From positions 738,085 to 802,084 of the forward strand of contig NZ_FOBB01000002.1 in NCBI RefSeq assembly GCF_900109685.1: a DNA stretch of 64,000 nt, given 5' to 3'. This DNA comes from Chitinophaga rupis. GTDB taxonomy: Bacteria > Bacteroidota > Bacteroidia > Chitinophagales > Chitinophagaceae. Position 1 is the stretch's first letter; the number at the start of each line of letters is the position of its first letter. Under the pieces are notes generated by a model. The model did not search any database and was not told the DNA's origin. It saw nothing but the letters and a program-made list of their open reading frames with translations. Below are positions 53,624 to 62,716 of this stretch, piece by piece. The position numbers were made by a program, and so were the translations under genes.

Positions 53624-56227
53624 TTGAACAAGGTGTGTACACAGATTAAATTCCACAAATTCATAACCGGCCTTTTTATCTTGTTAATTGCCTGCTGCAG
53701 GGTATTGGGCCAAACCTATGGACTTGATTTCCGCAGTCATGAGGTTGTTCAGGATAAGCGCACGGGTCTTGCCCTAGGCCAGGAACATGCTTTATGTTTT
53801 ACCGGTAATGTGGAGCTGTCTTTTGAAGTATCTTTTTTACCCAATCAGAAAAATTATTTCGGTTACCTGGTGCGCGTCATCGCCAATGACGGCCGTAATA
53901 TCGATCTTATTTACGACTACGATAAATCGCCGCCCGTACGGCATTTCAGGATCGTGATAGGCGATACCTTTTCCCGCATAGTGTTTGACCTGCCGGGTAT
54001 AGGCACACAGGATCAGTGGCATACCTTCCGCCTGCAGTTCAATAAGGAGAAAGGCGTGCTGCGCCTGCTGGCCGATGGCCAAACCTTTGAACAGCCGCTG
54101 GCGCTCAGTGATAAGAACTGTTATCAGTTATTCTTTGGCGCCAACGATTACCAGAATTTTAAGAACTCTGATGTACCGCCCATGATGCTGCGCAACGTCC
54201 GCATCCGGGAAAATGACCACCTTAAACATTACTGGCCTTTGAACGAAGCGGATGGTGAGGTAGCAGCAGATTCCCTGGGCAGTAACAATGGTGTAGTAAA
54301 CAATGCGTTATGGGTAAAAAAAATGCGTACCAACTGGCAGGCCTTGCAGTCGTTCACTATCAACGGTGCTGCCAGCCTGGCTTTTAACCCGGCAGAGGAA
54401 ACAGTATATATTATTGGGCGGGATTCTTTATTCCGCTATTCCATCCCCTTAAATAAAATGAGAGCAGATGCGTACAGCACCGGTCCGCAGTCGATCTCCA
54501 TTAAATATCAGTCCTATTATAATGCAGTAGATAAAAAGATCTATCTCATTCCCGTTACTCTGCAGGATATGGCCGTCCTGGACCCGGCCACCCTGGCCTG
54601 GGATAAACAGCTGCCTTCGTTTACAGATGGTATGAACTACTGCCATTTCAACAAATATTATTCACCGGGAGACAGCGCTTTGTACACTTTTAACGGTTAC
54701 GGTTTCTTTTTATACAAGACCAATATCTACCGCTATCATATGCCCACAGGCACGGTGCAGCTGATAGATTCATCCAAAACCAAAATGACGCCGCGTTACC
54801 TGGCGGCGCTAGGCCCCGCTGCGCATGGGGCTTACATTATGGGCGGATATGGCAACCCATCCGGCCGGCAGGTGCTGAACCCTAAGAACCTGTACGACCT
54901 TAATTATTTTGATGTGCGCACCCGCACTTTCAAAAAGATCTATGACCTTAAAATAGATACGGAAGAATTTGTATTTGCCAACTCGCTGGTTATTAACGAA
55001 GCTGCTCATACCTATTACGGGCTGATATTTCCCAAGCATAAATTTGATTCAGAGCTGCAATTGATCCAGGGCTCTTTAACGCAGCCTGTATTTCAGGCAG
55101 TGGGAGATAAGATCCCCTATAAGTTCCATGACATCCGCTCTTATGCAGATGTGTTTTACGATAGTATTGCCAAACGTTTCATTGTACCGGCTTTGCTCTA
55201 TGATGAAGAAACCAGCCGCACTACTATCAGCATGTATTCTTTATATGGCCCGCCCTTGCCGGTGCAGGCGCCGGAAGCTGCGCCACGTAACAGTTACACG
55301 GGATTAATTGCTCTGGGCGCCGGCGCGGTATTACTCCTGCTGTTTGCAGCCTGGCAGCTTTACCGCAGGTTCCGGCGTAAACAGCCTGCTGTAACAACAG
55401 CACCCGTTATACCCACACCTATTCCGCAGGAACCTGTTTTGCCGGTAACAGCGCTGCAGCCGCAGTTTGATGTTGCTTCCGCAGCGCCTGCAGTACCAGG
55501 TCAGGAAAAAGTGCTCATTCACCTGTTCGGAGATTTCCAGGTACGTGATAGCAACGGCGAGGAGCTCACGAAATTATTTACGCCCCTCATCCGTGAGCTG
55601 TTCCTTGTAATACTCTTGTACAGCATCCGCTGGGAGCGGGGTATCAGCTCTGAGAAGCTAAAAGAGCTGCTATGGTCTGATAAAACTGCTGCCAGCGCAC
55701 GTAACAACCGCTCCGTAAATATTGCCAAGCTAAAAAACATCCTGGAAAGGATCGGGTTTATCCGTATTTCCAAAGACACGGGTTACTGGAAAATAGATCT
55801 TGATGAAGACAAGGTGTATATCGATTACAGCCGTTACCTGGGCATTATGCGCGACAAAGGCCAGCTCAATAAACACCGCATGAGCGGCCTGGCAGACATC
55901 ATTCAGCGGGGCAGCTTTCTCACCAACGACGAGCATGAATGGCTGGACGCTTTCAAATCCGAGATCTCCAACGAGATCATAGACACCTACATGCACTTCG
56001 CCTCTTCTGTAGACCTGCGCGAAGACCCTGATTTCCTGATCAAAGTAGCGAACTACATCTATTACTTTGACCCGGTTAACGAAGACACCATGAGCATCAA
56101 ATGTAAATCCCTGGCTTACCTTGGCAAACACTCCCTTGCGCGCGATACCTTTGAACATTTTGGCAAAGAGTACAAGCGTTTGTATGGCGAGGATTTTGAG
56201 AAGAACTTCCAGGAGATTTTGGAGTGA
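53624..56227 (+). CDS. Membrane-spanning regulator: LamG/beta-propeller sensor with cytoplasmic SARP-type HTH
   Basis: An 867-residue protein with an unusual layout. It has a signal peptide (about 1-30), a LamG/concanavalin-like lectin region (about 31-215; WHTFRLQFNKEKGVLRLLAD), a beta-propeller-like region (about 235-545; repeated VYIIGRDSLFRY, YLIPVTLQDMAVLDPATLAW, AAHGAYIMGGYG), one TM helix (558-580, LIALGAGAVLLLLFAAWQL) with basic RRFRRK after it, a Pro-rich linker (588-625), and a cytoplasmic winged-helix/SARP-like domain (about 630-735; SEKLKELLWSDKTAASARNN and VNIAKLKNILERIGF) with a helical BTAD-like tail. It has no kinase or receiver domain. It should sense an extracellular sugar or polymer and bind DNA directly. 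It starts at TTG 53624 or GTG 53633, and the PQQ/TIM/FG-GAP/SusC genes follow. Confidence 0.8.
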   Translation: MNKVCTQIKFHKFITGLFILLIACCRVLGQTYGLDFRSHEVVQDKRTGLALGQEHALCFTGNVELSFEVSFLPNQKNYFGYLVRVIANDGRNIDLIYDYDKSPPVRHFRIVIGDTFSRIVFDLPGIGTQDQWHTFRLQFNKEKGVLRLLADGQTFEQPLALSDKNCYQLFFGANDYQNFKNSDVPPMMLRNVRIRENDHLKHYWPLNEADGEVAADSLGSNNGVVNNALWVKKMRTNWQALQSFTINGAASLAFNPAEETVYIIGRDSLFRYSIPLNKMRADAYSTGPQSISIKYQSYYNAVDKKIYLIPVTLQDMAVLDPATLAWDKQLPSFTDGMNYCHFNKYYSPGDSALYTFNGYGFFLYKTNIYRYHMPTGTVQLIDSSKTKMTPRYLAALGPAAHGAYIMGGYGNPSGRQVLNPKNLYDLNYFDVRTRTFKKIYDLKIDTEEFVFANSLVINEAAHTYYGLIFPKHKFDSELQLIQGSLTQPVFQAVGDKIPYKFHDIRSYADVFYDSIAKRFIVPALLYDEETSRTTISMYSLYGPPLPVQAPEAAPRNSYTGLIALGAGAVLLLLFAAWQLYRRFRRKQPAVTTAPVIPTPIPQEPVLPVTALQPQFDVASAAPAVPGQEKVLIHLFGDFQVRDSNGEELTKLFTPLIRELFLVILLYSIRWERGISSEKLKELLWSDKTAASARNNRSVNIAKLKNILERIGFIRISKDTGYWKIDLDEDKVYIDYSRYLGIMRDKGQLNKHRMSGLADIIQRGSFLTNDEHEWLDAFKSEISNEIIDTYMHFASSVDLREDPDFLIKVANYIYYFDPVNEDTMSIKCKSLAYLGKHSLARDTFEHFGKEYKRLYGEDFEKNFQEILE

Positions 56228-56318
56228 GAAGCTTATAATTAATCCTTCTTCGTTTGATGTAACACCGGGTAGTCTCTATTTTGCTTTATTGCTTTCCCCC
56301 GGGTGGTATCGCTTTCCC

Positions 56319-56892
56319 GGAGGTCCAGTAAACGGGCTGCACCCGCCTGTTGTGTAAATCTATTTAGCTATTATATTATCGTATCAGCAATGGATTGCTG
56401 TTAAGCATTGTCAAGCGTATCACGCCGGGTAAAGGCCCGTTTACCCGGACCTCCGGGGGCCGCGGAGATCGGAGCGATTGGGGGCCTTGTTTCAGGACGG
56501 TCAAATGAACTTCCCGCATTACTAATACCGCTATCCTGGAGGACCGGTAAACGGGCTGCACCCGCCTGTTGTGTAAATCTATTTAGCTATTATATTATCG
56601 TATCAGCAGTGGATTGCTGTTAAACTTTGTCAAGCGTATCACGCCGGGCAAAGGCCCGTTTATCCGGACCTCCGGATTCCGCGGAGATCGGAGCGATTGA
56701 AGGCCTTGTTTCAGGACGGTCAAATGAACTTCCCGCATTACTAATACCGCTATCCTGGAGGACCAGTAAACGGGCTGCACCCGCCTGTTGTGTAAATCCA
56801 TTTAGCTATTGTATTATCGTATCAGCAGTGTATCGCTGTTAAACTTTGTCAAGCGTATCACGCCGGGCAAAGGCCCGTTTATCCGGACCTCC
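56319..56892 (+). repeat. Tandem array of three structured 136-bp elements (219-bp period)
   Basis: Elements lie at 56319-56454, 56538-56673 and 56757-56892, exactly 219 bp apart, with an 83-bp spacer that is also repeated. Each is flanked by a terminal inverted repeat (GGAGGTCC-A-GTAAACGGGC at the left, GCCCGTTTACCCGGACCTCC at the right). Shared inner blocks are TGCACCCGCCTGTT, ATCGTATCAGC, GTCAAGCG and TATCACGCCGGG(T/C)AAAG. A degraded fourth spacer end lies just before the first copy (ATCGCTTTCC near 56308). Confidence 0.85.
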
Positions 56893-57042
56893 TGGGGCCG
56901 CGGAGATCAGAGCGATTGAAGGCCCTGAGAAAACATTTTCCATCATTCAGCATAATTACCTGTCATTAACGATCATTTCATTATCTGTCATCTATCTCAG
57001 TATTGCTATCGCTGGGGTTCCTCACTGTTTCCTCTTGGGGTA

Positions 57043-57188
57043 GTTCTTCCGCGGATCCGAGCTGCGAACCTTTGCCCGGCGTGATTCGCTTGATAGCGCC
57101 CCATTATTCCCCTCAGCCCCTACGACCTCCAAAGCCCAATAGACATTCAAAACAGGCGGGTGCAGTTCGCAGCCGGATCTGCGGAGAA
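57043..57188 (-). repeat. Copy 5 of the dispersed structured repeat, inverted
   Basis: The left arm TCCGCGGATCCGAGCTGCGAAC (57048-57069) pairs with GTTCGCAGCCGGATCTGCGGA (57165-57185). The inner blocks TTTGCCCGGCGTGATTCGCT and AACAGGCGGGTGCAG are the reverse complements of the blocks in the tandem copies. The arms differ in sequence from those of the other copies but remain complementary to each other. Confidence 0.75.
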
Positions 57189-57494
57189 CGATCTACTTAA
57201 AGCCAATCATCATACAGTTTGCACCCAGTGATCCACGAAGTACAATCCCCCCAAAAGAAATTTGCATAACCTGCAACAAATTTTCCCATTCGCTTCGCTC
57301 ATTCGCTAACCCTCCGCTCATCCGTCATTACAACCGCTCACTAATGCCGTTAACAGTAATTAACACCATTAACCCCGCTGTTAATCCTTTATTAGTTCTT
57401 TATTAAGGCTCCGCAGTTAATTTTACCCCTGCCTTCATTGGCAAACCATTAAAGTCACGAAGGACTTACAGCTAAAATTCCACGTCATTTTTTT

Positions 57495-59744
57495 ATGCGC
57501 CTGAAGCAGAGGAAAAGAGGTATCTCAAAAGTATGGGTAGTACTGGTTTTGTTTGCCTGTAATGTAACCGTAAAAAGCGGCAGGCACACCAGCTGGCAGC
57601 AATACGGCGGCGGTGCGGATCAGTCCAGGTTTATGGAGCTGAAACAGCTCACCAAAGCCAATGTGAGCCGGCTGCAGGTAGCCTGGAGCTATCCCACGGC
57701 GGACAGTGTACAATATCTGTTCAGCCCTGTGATCATTGATACCGTAATGTACCTGCTGGCAAAAAATAATTCGCTGGTAGCGCTGAATGCAGCTACGGGC
57801 AAAGAACTGTGGATCCATGCCAACCTGGGAGGTATTACCTGGCGCGGTATCAACTACTGGGAAAGTAAAGATAAAAAGGACCGGCGTCTGATCTTTTGCC
57901 TCAACAATACGTTGCAGGAAATTGATGCAGCCACGGGAAAGTCTATAGCCAATTTTGGTACTAATGGGTATGTATCGCTGAAAGAAGGGTTGGGACGCGA
58001 TCCCAATACTTTCTCGCGGGTACAAAGCACTACACCGGGGGCGGTGTTTGAGAACCTGATCCTGCTGGGCTCTTCGCCCGGGGAAAACCTGTTCTCGGCA
58101 CCAGGACATCTAAGAGCATACAACATCATCACGGGTAAGCTGGAATGGGTATTCCACACCATTCCGCATCCGGGTGAGTACGGCTATGATACCTGGCCTA
58201 AAGATGCTTACAAATATGTAGGCGGTGTAAACACCTGGGGCGAAATATCGGTAGACGCTCAACGCGGCATCGCATATTTTCCCGTAGGCTCGCCTACATA
58301 TGATTACTACGGCGCCGACCGTGCCGGCAGTAATTTGTTCGGTAACTGTTTGCTGGCGCTGGATGCACGCACGGGAAAACGTTTATGGCATTACCAAACC
58401 GTGCATCATGACCTGTGGGATTATGATCTTACCGCAGCGCCGCAGCTCATTAGGGTAAAGCATGAGGGCAAGTGGGTAGATGCCGTGGCGCAGGCCACCA
58501 AGCAGGGTTTCCTGTTTGTGTTTGACCGTGTGACCGGGCAACCCTTATGGCCTGTTGAAGAACGGCCCGTGCCTTCCAGCGATATGCCGGGCGAAGAAAC
58601 CTGGCCTACGCAGCCGGTGCCCACAGTGATACCGCCTTTTACCCGGCATGTGGTAAGAAAGGATGATCTCAATCCTTACTTTACGCCGGAGCAAAAGCAG
58701 CACTGGGAAAAGCGCATCGCCGCAGCACGCACGGGTTTATTCACCCCGCCGTCTGACCAATACGAAACCATGATTATACCGGGAGCAACAGGAGGGGCCA
58801 ACTTAGGCAACTCCGCTGCCAATCCCGGAAAGGGGCTGGTGTATGTAGCCAGCATGGATTACGCATCAGTATTCAAGCTGGAAAAGCTGATGCCCAATGA
58901 AGGACCTATGACCGCCGCCCGCAACAACCGCGCACAGGCTGTATATGCGCAGTATTGCCAGTCGTGCCATGGCGCTAACCGCGGTGGCGGCCTGGGGCCA
59001 TCATTATTGAACCTGGGTACCCGCGTACCGCTGGAGAATTTCAAAACCATCCTAGCCACTGGTAAAGGACAAATGCCCGGCTTTCAGCATATAGATGAAA
59101 AGAGTGTAACAGACTTGTATGGTTTTCTGGCAGGTATTCAAAGTAATGAAGCCATGCGTGCCCGCCCGCCGAAGCCTGAACCGCTAATGCCGGCAGGTCC
59201 GGTAGTAGCCTCCGGTGGAATAGCCGCACCGGATAGCATTGCAGGGCGTTCATCTAAAATGATGCGCACATACCCGGAAGGCGTGAAGGCGCCCGAAGAT
59301 CATTACACTACGGATTATGGTTTACAGTATTCCAATTTAATGAGCCCTTTGTGGTCGTCCATTACGGCATATGACCTGAACACCGGTACGGTGAAATGGC
59401 GGGCGCCTTTAGGGCAGGATGAGCGCATAGCAAAGCTGGGCGGCAAGGGCACCGGTATTCCCATTGGCTCTCAGCGTAAAGGTATGATCGTTACCAGCAC
59501 CGGCTTACTGTTTGCTACTGCCAAAGGTGGCAGGCTGTATGCCTTTGATGCAGATAACGGACAGGTATTATGGACCGGCAACCTATCCTGGGAAACCCAG
59601 GGGCTGCCCGCTATGTACCAGGTTAAAGGGCGTCAGTACATTGTAGTAAGCGCCAATGCACCTTTCACGAATGAAACAATTGACAGATCAAACGCCCCGG
59701 GTGCATTGCCCCGGAGTTATGTAGTATATGCATTGCCGGAATAG
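57495..59744 (+). CDS. PQQ-type quinoprotein dehydrogenase with cytochrome c domain (lipoprotein)
   Basis: A 749-residue lipoprotein (VVLVLFACN, Cys22). The N-terminal and C-terminal parts are PQQ beta-propeller strands (ALNAATGKELWIHANL, LALDARTGKRLWHYQTVHHD, FVFDRVTGQPLWPVEERP, LYAFDADNGQVLWTG). A cytochrome c domain is inserted around residues 475-545 with the haem site CQSCH (488-492, in AQYCQSCHGANRGGG). This layout matches membrane- or lipid-anchored quinoprotein glucose/alcohol dehydrogenases that oxidise a sugar or alcohol in the periplasm and pass electrons to the respiratory chain. It begins a co-oriented run with a TIM-barrel and a DUF1080/FG-GAP gene. Confidence 0.88.
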   Translation: MRLKQRKRGISKVWVVLVLFACNVTVKSGRHTSWQQYGGGADQSRFMELKQLTKANVSRLQVAWSYPTADSVQYLFSPVIIDTVMYLLAKNNSLVALNAATGKELWIHANLGGITWRGINYWESKDKKDRRLIFCLNNTLQEIDAATGKSIANFGTNGYVSLKEGLGRDPNTFSRVQSTTPGAVFENLILLGSSPGENLFSAPGHLRAYNIITGKLEWVFHTIPHPGEYGYDTWPKDAYKYVGGVNTWGEISVDAQRGIAYFPVGSPTYDYYGADRAGSNLFGNCLLALDARTGKRLWHYQTVHHDLWDYDLTAAPQLIRVKHEGKWVDAVAQATKQGFLFVFDRVTGQPLWPVEERPVPSSDMPGEETWPTQPVPTVIPPFTRHVVRKDDLNPYFTPEQKQHWEKRIAAARTGLFTPPSDQYETMIIPGATGGANLGNSAANPGKGLVYVASMDYASVFKLEKLMPNEGPMTAARNNRAQAVYAQYCQSCHGANRGGGLGPSLLNLGTRVPLENFKTILATGKGQMPGFQHIDEKSVTDLYGFLAGIQSNEAMRARPPKPEPLMPAGPVVASGGIAAPDSIAGRSSKMMRTYPEGVKAPEDHYTTDYGLQYSNLMSPLWSSITAYDLNTGTVKWRAPLGQDERIAKLGGKGTGIPIGSQRKGMIVTSTGLLFATAKGGRLYAFDADNGQVLWTGNLSWETQGLPAMYQVKGRQYIVVSANAPFTNETIDRSNAPGALPRSYVVYALPE

Positions 59745-59812
59745 ATATGCAAATGTGCAAATGAACGAAGCGATAAACCGGCATTAAACATCTGTACATT
59801 AAAACTTACGCT

Positions 59813-60715
59813 ATGAACAGAAAAGCCTTCATCATCCAATCCTCCGGCCTGTTGCTATCCGTATGGGTATCATCTGCGCTCCCTGCGTTTGCGGGCGGCA
59901 AAGATAAAATGGACCGCGTCGGTATGGGCACCGTATTGTTCCGCTATCGTTTTAAACAAACCCGTCCTAAAGAGATCCCCACTATAAAGAACGAGCTCAC
60001 CCTGGCAGCTGTGCCGGCGTATTATAAAGAACGTTTCAATATCCGCAATCTGGAGTTCTGGAGCAATCATTTTGAATCGCTGGAAAAGCCTTACCTGTCC
60101 ATGCTGAAGGATCGTATTAAAGCAGCCGGCAGCCGTTTGGTGAATGTGCAGGTAGATAGCAGCTACGACCTGGCAGCGATTGATGAAGCAGAACGGCAGC
60201 GCAGCCTTGTGCATGTAAAAGAATGGCTGGATGCAGTGGCATATGTAGGTTCAGCCTGCGTGCGTGTAAATCCCGGCAGGGCAGGCGGCTCCCTGGAAAA
60301 AAGCATTGCCTCCATGAAAGAAATTAACCGTTATGCCAAAAGCAAAAAGCTGGTGCTGCTCACTGAAAATCACTTTGGAATTGAAATGAACCCGGACACG
60401 CATATACGAATTGTAAAAGAAGCCGGCCCGGATAATATTTATACTCTCCCGGATTTTGGTAACTATCCTGTGAAAAGCATGTTTGCTTCCCTTGAAAAAA
60501 TAATGCCGTACGCCTATCTCATTTCCGCCAAGGTCATGAAGTTTAATGAACATATGCAGCACACCTCCTATGACTTCGATAAATGCGTGCAGCTGGCGGA
60601 GCAGCACGGCTTTAAGGGCATTTACTCCGTAGAGCAATGGAGCCCGGAGTTCCAGGATGCGGATTATGAAAAAATAGGCGATTGGTTAATTGAACACGTG
60701 AAGAACAATATATGA
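59813..60715 (+). CDS. Secreted TIM-barrel sugar isomerase/epimerase-like protein
   Basis: A 300-residue protein with an N-terminal signal (QSSGLLLSVWVSSALPAFAGG; it begins NRKAF, which resembles but does not strictly match the Tat RR motif). A xylose-isomerase-like TIM barrel follows, with ESLEKPYLSMLKDRIKAAGS, VLLTENHFGIEMNP (metal-binding Glu and His), YTLPDFGNYPVK and IYSVEQWSPEFQDADYEKI. In the periplasm it may act on a keto- or phospho-free sugar. It overlaps the next gene by 4 bp (ATGA), so the two are translationally coupled; the quinoprotein gene ends 68 bp upstream. Confidence 0.85.
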   Translation: MNRKAFIIQSSGLLLSVWVSSALPAFAGGKDKMDRVGMGTVLFRYRFKQTRPKEIPTIKNELTLAAVPAYYKERFNIRNLEFWSNHFESLEKPYLSMLKDRIKAAGSRLVNVQVDSSYDLAAIDEAERQRSLVHVKEWLDAVAYVGSACVRVNPGRAGGSLEKSIASMKEINRYAKSKKLVLLTENHFGIEMNPDTHIRIVKEAGPDNIYTLPDFGNYPVKSMFASLEKIMPYAYLISAKVMKFNEHMQHTSYDFDKCVQLAEQHGFKGIYSVEQWSPEFQDADYEKIGDWLIEHVKNNI

Positions 60716-62583
60716 GGGTGCTCATTATCCTGTTACTGATGGCACTAAGCGCACATGCGCAAACCGGGCAAAGTTTTGTACCGGATGGCACATTCAGTGG
60801 TTCGGCATTAGGCCCCTGGCATGTATTAGGCGCTGCAAAGTGGCAGGCGCAGAACGGCACACTCACGGGTACGGCTAATGGAAACAGCGGCTGGCTGGTG
60901 CTGGATAGCAGCTACCAGGACGTGGGGCTGCATGCACAGTTCAAATGTACGCCCGGTACAGAAGCCGGTTTCCTGTTCCGTATGGAAACAAAGAACGATA
61001 GCACTAAAGGGGTGCTGGTATCCCTGAAAGACAGCGGCATCATAATATATAGCATAGTGCTTAACACGCAGGGTAAAGAGCTGTTGCGCGAGCCATTACG
61101 TTCCGCCGGCAGCATTGTGCGCCTGGCGCCGCCGCCTGATCCACGGGGCAGCAGCAATAACAATAATAACAACCGTAACCGCCGTGCTGGCGGGCCGGAG
61201 CTGCCCTTACAACGCCCGGAAACCGCCCTGCGTCCTAACGGCTGGAACACGATTGAAATATTTATAGATGCCAGCATCATCCGCAGTTTCCTGAATGATG
61301 GCCGTGAATTAGGCGCTGCTGCCGCCGACGATGCAGGGCTTTATGGCCCCATAGCACTGTACGTAGGCAACGGCACAGCGCAGTTCAAAGCAATAGGCTG
61401 GAAGGACCTGGCCCAAAAGATCATCCCCCAGGAAGCTACCGGCCCGCGTTTCCAGGTACAGCGCATTAATGATATGTATTATTCCTGGGGCGCAGCAGCA
61501 GCAGACTTTAATAAAGATGGGTATACCGATATTGTGGCCGGCCCTTACATTTACTTTGGCCCGGATTATACCCGCCTGCGGGAGATCTTTCCCGCCTCAG
61601 CCTACAATCCTTCCAAAGAATTCACAGAAATTAATTGCCAGTATACTTACGATTTCAATGCCGACGGATGGCCGGATATTTTTACCGGTCCGCCCCGTGC
61701 TACTGTGTACCTCAATCCCAAAGGGGCTTCCCGCCGCTGGGATAAGTTTGAGGTGATCCCCTCCGTGCAAACAGAGATCACCGTGTTCAGGGATCTTGAT
61801 GGCGATGGTGAACCGGAGCTGGTATATGGCGCAGAAGGTACGCTGCGTTATGCCAAACCCGATCCGGCAGATCCCTCCAAACCCTGGGTGCCGCATATTA
61901 TTTCCGGCAACGGGTATATGATGGGCCATGGTATTGGTACCGGCGATATTAACGGCGACGGGCGTACGGACATTGTAAATCCCAATGGCTGGTGGGAGCA
62001 GCCAGCTACGGACAATGGCCAGCCATGGCCCTATCATCCGGCAGCCCTGGCGCGTTATGGCCACCGCAGCACCGGTGCAGGCGGCGCAGTAATGGCAGTA
62101 TATGATGTAAATGGCGATGCGAAGAACGATGTGGTCACCAGCCTCAATGCACATGGTTTTGGCCTGGCCTGGTTTGAACAAACGCAGGATAGTAAAGGCA
62201 ATATCACCTTTACGCAGCACCTCATCATGGACGATTACAGCAGCAAAAATGCAGGCGATGTAACTTTTTCCCAGATCCACGGCACTACGGCCGCAGATGT
62301 GGATGGCGATGGCATCCCGGATTTTATTGCCGGCAAACGTTACTGGTCGCACCTGGACAATTACTTTGACCCGGACCCTTATGGTGCGCCGGTGCTGTAC
62401 TGGTTCCGTACTGTGCGCGATACCAAAGCACCCGGCGGCGCTACGTTTGTACCGGAGCTGGTGCACAACCGTTCCGGCGCAGGATCAGATATCCTGGCAG
62501 CAGACCTGGATAAGGATGGACGGGTGGATATTATCACCTCCACCGACCGGGGAACTTTCATTTTCTGGAATAAAAGGAAATAA
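60712..62583 (+). CDS. DUF1080 (3-keto-disaccharide hydrolase-like) and FG-GAP repeat protein
   Basis: A 623-residue secreted protein with signal peptide (MRVLIILLLMALSAHAQ). Residues about 20-230 form a LamG/DUF1080-like sandwich (GPWHVLGAAKWQAQNGTLTG, GWNTIEIFIDASIIRSFLND), with an Asn-rich insertion (SSNNNNNNRNRR). From about residue 250 there are seven FG-GAP/VCBS calcium-binding repeats (DFNKDGYTDIV, DFNADGWPDIF, DLDGDGEPELV, DINGDGRTDIV, DVNGDAKNDVV, DVDGDGIPDFI, DLDKDGRVDII). DUF1080 domains of this type are linked to 3-keto-glycoside cleavage. The gene overlaps the TIM-barrel gene by 4 bp. Confidence 0.85.
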   Translation: MRVLIILLLMALSAHAQTGQSFVPDGTFSGSALGPWHVLGAAKWQAQNGTLTGTANGNSGWLVLDSSYQDVGLHAQFKCTPGTEAGFLFRMETKNDSTKGVLVSLKDSGIIIYSIVLNTQGKELLREPLRSAGSIVRLAPPPDPRGSSNNNNNNRNRRAGGPELPLQRPETALRPNGWNTIEIFIDASIIRSFLNDGRELGAAAADDAGLYGPIALYVGNGTAQFKAIGWKDLAQKIIPQEATGPRFQVQRINDMYYSWGAAAADFNKDGYTDIVAGPYIYFGPDYTRLREIFPASAYNPSKEFTEINCQYTYDFNADGWPDIFTGPPRATVYLNPKGASRRWDKFEVIPSVQTEITVFRDLDGDGEPELVYGAEGTLRYAKPDPADPSKPWVPHIISGNGYMMGHGIGTGDINGDGRTDIVNPNGWWEQPATDNGQPWPYHPAALARYGHRSTGAGGAVMAVYDVNGDAKNDVVTSLNAHGFGLAWFEQTQDSKGNITFTQHLIMDDYSSKNAGDVTFSQIHGTTAADVDGDGIPDFIAGKRYWSHLDNYFDPDPYGAPVLYWFRTVRDTKAPGGATFVPELVHNRSGAGSDILAADLDKDGRVDIITSTDRGTFIFWNKRK

Positions 62584-62651
62584 GACCGATCATAAATAAA
62601 AATAAACCGTGTGGGTTAAATGACGCGACAAAAAAGCAATAACCGGTCCCC

Positions 62652-62667
62652 AATTAGTGCACTAATT
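62652..62667. promoter_or_regulatory. 16-bp perfect palindrome upstream of SusC gene
   Basis: AATTAGTGCACTAATT is its own reverse complement. It lies 124-139 bp upstream of the SusC start in the intergenic region after the FG-GAP gene and is a candidate binding site. Confidence 0.5.
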
Positions 62668-62716
62668 ATGGTGTTTGTTAATGGGAATGGCAGGCCGGTT
62701 AATCTGTAATTAAGCA

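Larger units (their letters stand above)
56228..57494. other. Non-coding 1.27-kb region dominated by structured repeats
   Basis: The region contains no supported gene. It holds the three-copy 219-bp tandem array (56319-56892), one inverted copy of the same element family (57043-57188) and, at 57240-57490, an AT-rich stretch that should contain the promoter of the quinoprotein gene. Several 60-70-codon frames exist only because 219 is a multiple of 3; they are not believed to be genes. Confidence 0.75.

Noticed and set aside
56319..56892. CRISPR array or integron cassette array
   Set aside because: Spacers are nearly identical, which excludes CRISPR. The sites lack the GTTRRRY core of attC and no integrase is near, so an integron is not supported.
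56376..57043. Five 61-71-codon frames on both strands in the tandem array
   Set aside because: The 219-bp period is a multiple of three, so each stop-free frame recurs. The peptides are low in hydrophobic cores and follow the repeat, not a gene.
61597..62466. 289-codon minus-strand frame
   Set aside because: It is antisense to the FG-GAP repeats, whose regular codon use leaves the opposite strand open; it has no signal or domain.
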